Source: Dehalococcoidia bacterium (GTDB lineage: Bacteria; Chloroflexota; Dehalococcoidia; GIF9; AB-539-J10). From it: a DNA stretch of 7,297 nucleotides. A program made the translations under genes and the position numbers. The stretch's first letter is position 1; the number at the start of each line of letters is the position of its first letter. Below are positions 5,281-7,297 of the stretch, piece by piece. The DNA lies in contig JAOUDT010000054.1 of assembly GCA_029859145.1 (NCBI GenBank), positions 1-7,297 of the forward strand, written 5' to 3'. The notes under the pieces are model-generated. The model made no database searches. It saw nothing but the letters and a program-made list of their open reading frames with translations, and was not told the origin of the DNA.

Positions 5281-6975
5281 CTACTCTTTTGGAATGACTG
5301 GCAACAGCAAGTGGGAAGGATGTTTACCATCGCGGTAGATTTTATGGAGTGTCGGTTTGCTGTTGCAGACGTGCCACATTACATCATATGTTTCGGGGTC
5401 GGTAGGGATATCGATGCTAGATATCTCCAACTTGATGCGGTGGCCTGCCTTAAACGTGTATGAAATCGGGCGCAGCTGAGCGACGTATTCGTTTATCTCC
5501 CCGGGTTTCACGGGAACTGATTTTGTAAAGTCGTGTGCGATTTCCCAGGGCGTTGTCTTCTTCTTATCGAGGGCCTTGAAAGAGGCTTTGAGCCAGCCCA
5601 CAGACAACGGTAGTATGCTGCTGTCATCCGAAGGTTCGTCTCTTACGTCTATTCTGAAGTTTGTGTCGTCTGCATCTATGGCAGCGTAAAAGCTTATCCT
5701 CGGGGGGCCGGTTACCTGCAGGTCTTCGGCCAGGGGCGGAGTCAGATACGTAACACGGGCTCTTTCCTCCGATACATAAAGGGGCTGCTGGATAAAACAA
5801 TCTGGAACATCGTTGTAATAATCCGGCTCCGGTGACAGACTCTCCAGGCTGTTGAGATAGAACTTCGTCCAGACAGTACTTTCAATTGGCCACGCGTTGG
5901 CCTTGGACCATTTGTTGTCCACCGCAGTATAGTATCTTACCGGTGGCTCATCCATTATACCCGTATCGATACCCTTGAGCCAGTAATCGTACCATCGCAA
6001 GACCTCTTCGTGTTGCGCCTTCCACGGGCGGGTCCCCATATTAGAATACAGTAAGAATTTCTTGGGGACTTTCAGCGTGTTATAGATATTAATCTGTGGT
6101 TGGGAGAAGAAGCTGAATAGAGGCCCTCCCACATAAGCGGGAACTTTTATCTTGCTAACCCTGTTGCAGACTGACCTCTCCCGGTAATATGGCCCATCAA
6201 GGGGATTCAGCATGAAGTCGAACAGGATAGGATTTTTCTCCGGATACTTGAGCAAGTGATAGAGGTAAGGGTATTGTCTTAAATCCGGATTACTCAGGGC
6301 TTTCTCTACCAGCCGTTCCAGCTTTTGGGGAGGTGTGTTCTTTATCATAGCGGATACAACATTCTTGGGGGCATAACCGCACCGTGCGGGATACGTGCCG
6401 GTGTACAGGCCGTAGAGAAATATATTCAGAACTCCGCCTTCGTACAAACCGTGGTTATATAGGTCGTCGGCAAATATCTCCCAGGGACAGATTGCTTTCA
6501 GATGTGGCGGCTGTTCGGCGGCCACAAAAAGCTGGATTGTGGCAAAATAGCAGATACCCGCCATCCCGATTTTGCCATTGCACCAGGACTGCCGCGCCAA
6601 CCACTCTACAATATCGGCACCGTCTTCTCCTTCCTTGCTAGAAAAGAGGCCTTCATATTCACCCTCAGAGTAGCCTGTGCCTCTCAAGTCTCCTATCACG
6701 TAAATGTAGCCCCGGGGCACGTAAAAGTCGGGGTTGCCAGCTTCTATCGATGCTTCAAAAACCGATTTTCCGAACGGTTGCGGAGGCGTGTCAAATGTTT
6801 GTACGTCCTTGCCGTAGGGAGACAAAGCAAGCAAGGCCGGGAACTTGCCGGGTGCGTCCGGGCGGTAAATATCAACCGCCAGCCGCACTCCATCACGAGC
6901 TGGAACATAGACATTCCTTTCGACCTTTACGCCGTACGTTGGCTTGGAGCAAACCTGTTTCTTAGCGCGTGCCAT
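5281..6975 (-). CDS. CocE/NonD-family hydrolase-like protein with altered catalytic residues
   Basis: This 564-residue protein has the two-part build of the CocE/NonD (X-Pro dipeptidyl-peptidase S15) group. An alpha/beta-hydrolase domain covers about residues 20-350 and a C-terminal jelly-roll domain about 400-560. Family landmarks are VPARDGVRLAVDIYRP (24-39), PYGKD (53-57, the oxyanion tyrosine Tyr54), GDLRGTGYSEGE (95-106), ICPWE (162-166), WYDYWLKGIDTGI (328-340) and TPPLAEDLQVTGPP (412-425). The nucleophile elbow, normally GxSYxG, reads GICYFA (140-145), putting Cys142 in place of serine. The strand normally carrying the catalytic aspartate (GGWxD) reads GGPLF (283-287). The GPWxH histidine site reads RPWKAQH (316-322), with His322 two residues late. 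Members hydrolyse esters, amides or peptides, but here activity is uncertain: it may be a cysteine enzyme or non-catalytic. There is no signal peptide, so it is cytosolic. The start is ATG with AGGAGG 4 bases upstream. No promoter was recognised. Confidence 0.95.
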   Translation of the reverse strand: MARAKKQVCSKPTYGVKVERNVYVPARDGVRLAVDIYRPDAPGKFPALLALSPYGKDVQTFDTPPQPFGKSVFEASIEAGNPDFYVPRGYIYVIGDLRGTGYSEGEYEGLFSSKEGEDGADIVEWLARQSWCNGKIGMAGICYFATIQLFVAAEQPPHLKAICPWEIFADDLYNHGLYEGGVLNIFLYGLYTGTYPARCGYAPKNVVSAMIKNTPPQKLERLVEKALSNPDLRQYPYLYHLLKYPEKNPILFDFMLNPLDGPYYRERSVCNRVSKIKVPAYVGGPLFSFFSQPQINIYNTLKVPKKFLLYSNMGTRPWKAQHEEVLRWYDYWLKGIDTGIMDEPPVRYYTAVDNKWSKANAWPIESTVWTKFYLNSLESLSPEPDYYNDVPDCFIQQPLYVSEERARVTYLTPPLAEDLQVTGPPRISFYAAIDADDTNFRIDVRDEPSDDSSILPLSVGWLKASFKALDKKKTTPWEIAHDFTKSVPVKPGEINEYVAQLRPISYTFKAGHRIKLEISSIDIPTDPETYDVMWHVCNSKPTLHKIYRDGKHPSHLLLPVIPKE

Positions 6976-6979
6976 TATT

Positions 6980-6985
6980 CCTCCT
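6980..6985 (-). promoter_or_regulatory. Strong ribosome binding site of the CocE-like gene
   Basis: On the minus strand, AGGAGG lies 4 bases before the ATG at 6975-6973 and is embedded in a purine-rich AAAAGGAGGAATA context. It fixes the start of the gene. The contrast with the exporter and Gate starts, which lack such sites, suggests several initiation modes in this genome. Confidence 0.85.
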
Positions 6986-7126
6986 TTTGGGCTTTCTTCG
7001 CCTCACGTTTTCCAAATTCAGGTCAAGCTGGTGTATATTTACCGCCCTCGGCCATCAGCGGCACAGCTAAAACTCCATTGATGTGCTAATGATCCCTTTC
7101 ATGAAACATTCTCCAAGGTTTCCTTC

Positions 7127-7252
7127 TTACGCCTCGTCTTCTGTAAAATAATAGCTCATTCTTTTCAGGAACTCAAAGCCATAGTGACACATTATATGAG
7201 TATTTTCATCGACGAATTCCACCGCTATCATGATGTAGAATGCCGGTAGCAA
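7127..7252 (-). CDS. Short coding-like frame, unrecognised; small gene or frameshifted gene tail
   Basis: A minus-strand frame is open from 7294 down to TAA at 7129-7127 (55 codons). The coordinates given use TTG 7252, which yields 41 residues; ATG 7231 would give 34. The peptide is protein-like, for example AFYIMIAVEFVDEN followed by THIMCHYGFEFLKRM and an acidic end TEDEA, but I recognise no family. Neither start has a clear ribosome binding site. In the next frame, codons are open from the window edge to about 7262 (ending in ADGKMENP), and losing that frame by one base would join ENP to DEQLLPAFYI. It may therefore be the C-terminus of a gene entering from the right with a one-base shift. 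It lies 151 bases upstream of the CocE-like gene on the same strand and could share its transcript. Confidence 0.4.
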   Translation of the reverse strand: MLPAFYIMIAVEFVDENTHIMCHYGFEFLKRMSYYFTEDEA

Positions 7253-7297
7253 CTGTTCATCGGGTTCTCCATTTTGCCGTCCGCAGGATCTGAGTCA

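Noticed and set aside
6502..7089. Plus-strand 195-codon open frame
   Set aside because: It is antisense to the CocE-like gene, which has full family homology and a strong ribosome binding site; the frame has no domain of its own.
1..7297. tRNA genes, CRISPR repeats, insertion sequences, phage genes
   Set aside because: I looked for T-loop motifs, regularly spaced repeats, paired terminal repeats and transposase or integrase motifs on both strands by eye and saw none.

Overview
The window looks like a piece of a bacterial chromosome of roughly even base composition. Spacing is relaxed: gene clusters are compact, but gaps of 140-380 bases separate them. No rRNA, tRNA, CRISPR array or intact mobile element is visible. 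The mix of an acyl-CoA (crotonase) enzyme, a two-gene ABC-2 exporter, a UbiA-type prenyltransferase, a nucleoside-recognition (Gate) membrane protein and a CocE/NonD-type hydrolase would suit an uncultured anaerobe such as a Chloroflexota (Dehalococcoidia-like) or Firmicutes-like lineage. That placement is a low-confidence inference from gene content alone.

Layout. (1) Bases 2-562, + strand: the C-terminal three quarters of a crotonase that enters from the left edge. Both hydratase glutamates are missing, but an aspartate is present at the PaaG-type isomerase position. (2) Bases 563-942: a 380-base gap with no convincing gene, ending in a near-consensus sigma70-type promoter whose predicted start lies 2-3 bases before the next ATG. 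(3) Bases 943-3680, + strand: an ABC ATPase, its overlapping ABC-2 permease and, after 142 bases, a UbiA prenyltransferase. A strong intrinsic terminator at about 3752-3778 closes this group. (4) Bases 3781-4987, + strand: a short protein-like frame interrupted by one TAG codon, followed by a double-Gate membrane protein. (5) Bases 4988-5280: a gap holding a long hairpin that pairs well only in RNA from the minus strand, probably the 3' end of the next unit. (6) Bases 5281-6975, minus strand: a full-length CocE/NonD-family protein with a strong ribosome binding site, in which the usual Ser-Asp-His triad is not conserved. (7) Bases 7127-7297, minus strand: a short coding-like stretch, either a small gene or the frameshifted tail of a gene beyond the right edge.

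Working together. The ABC ATPase and permease are almost certainly one exporter. The prenyltransferase downstream, ahead of a shared terminator, may make or modify a membrane lipid, quinone or other prenylated product connected with that exporter, but nothing in the sequence identifies the substrate. The Gate protein and the CocE-like protein appear to be independent units facing each other. The observations most worth a second look are the altered active site of the CocE-like protein, the TAG-interrupted frame, the nearly leaderless exporter promoter and the possible frameshift at the right edge.
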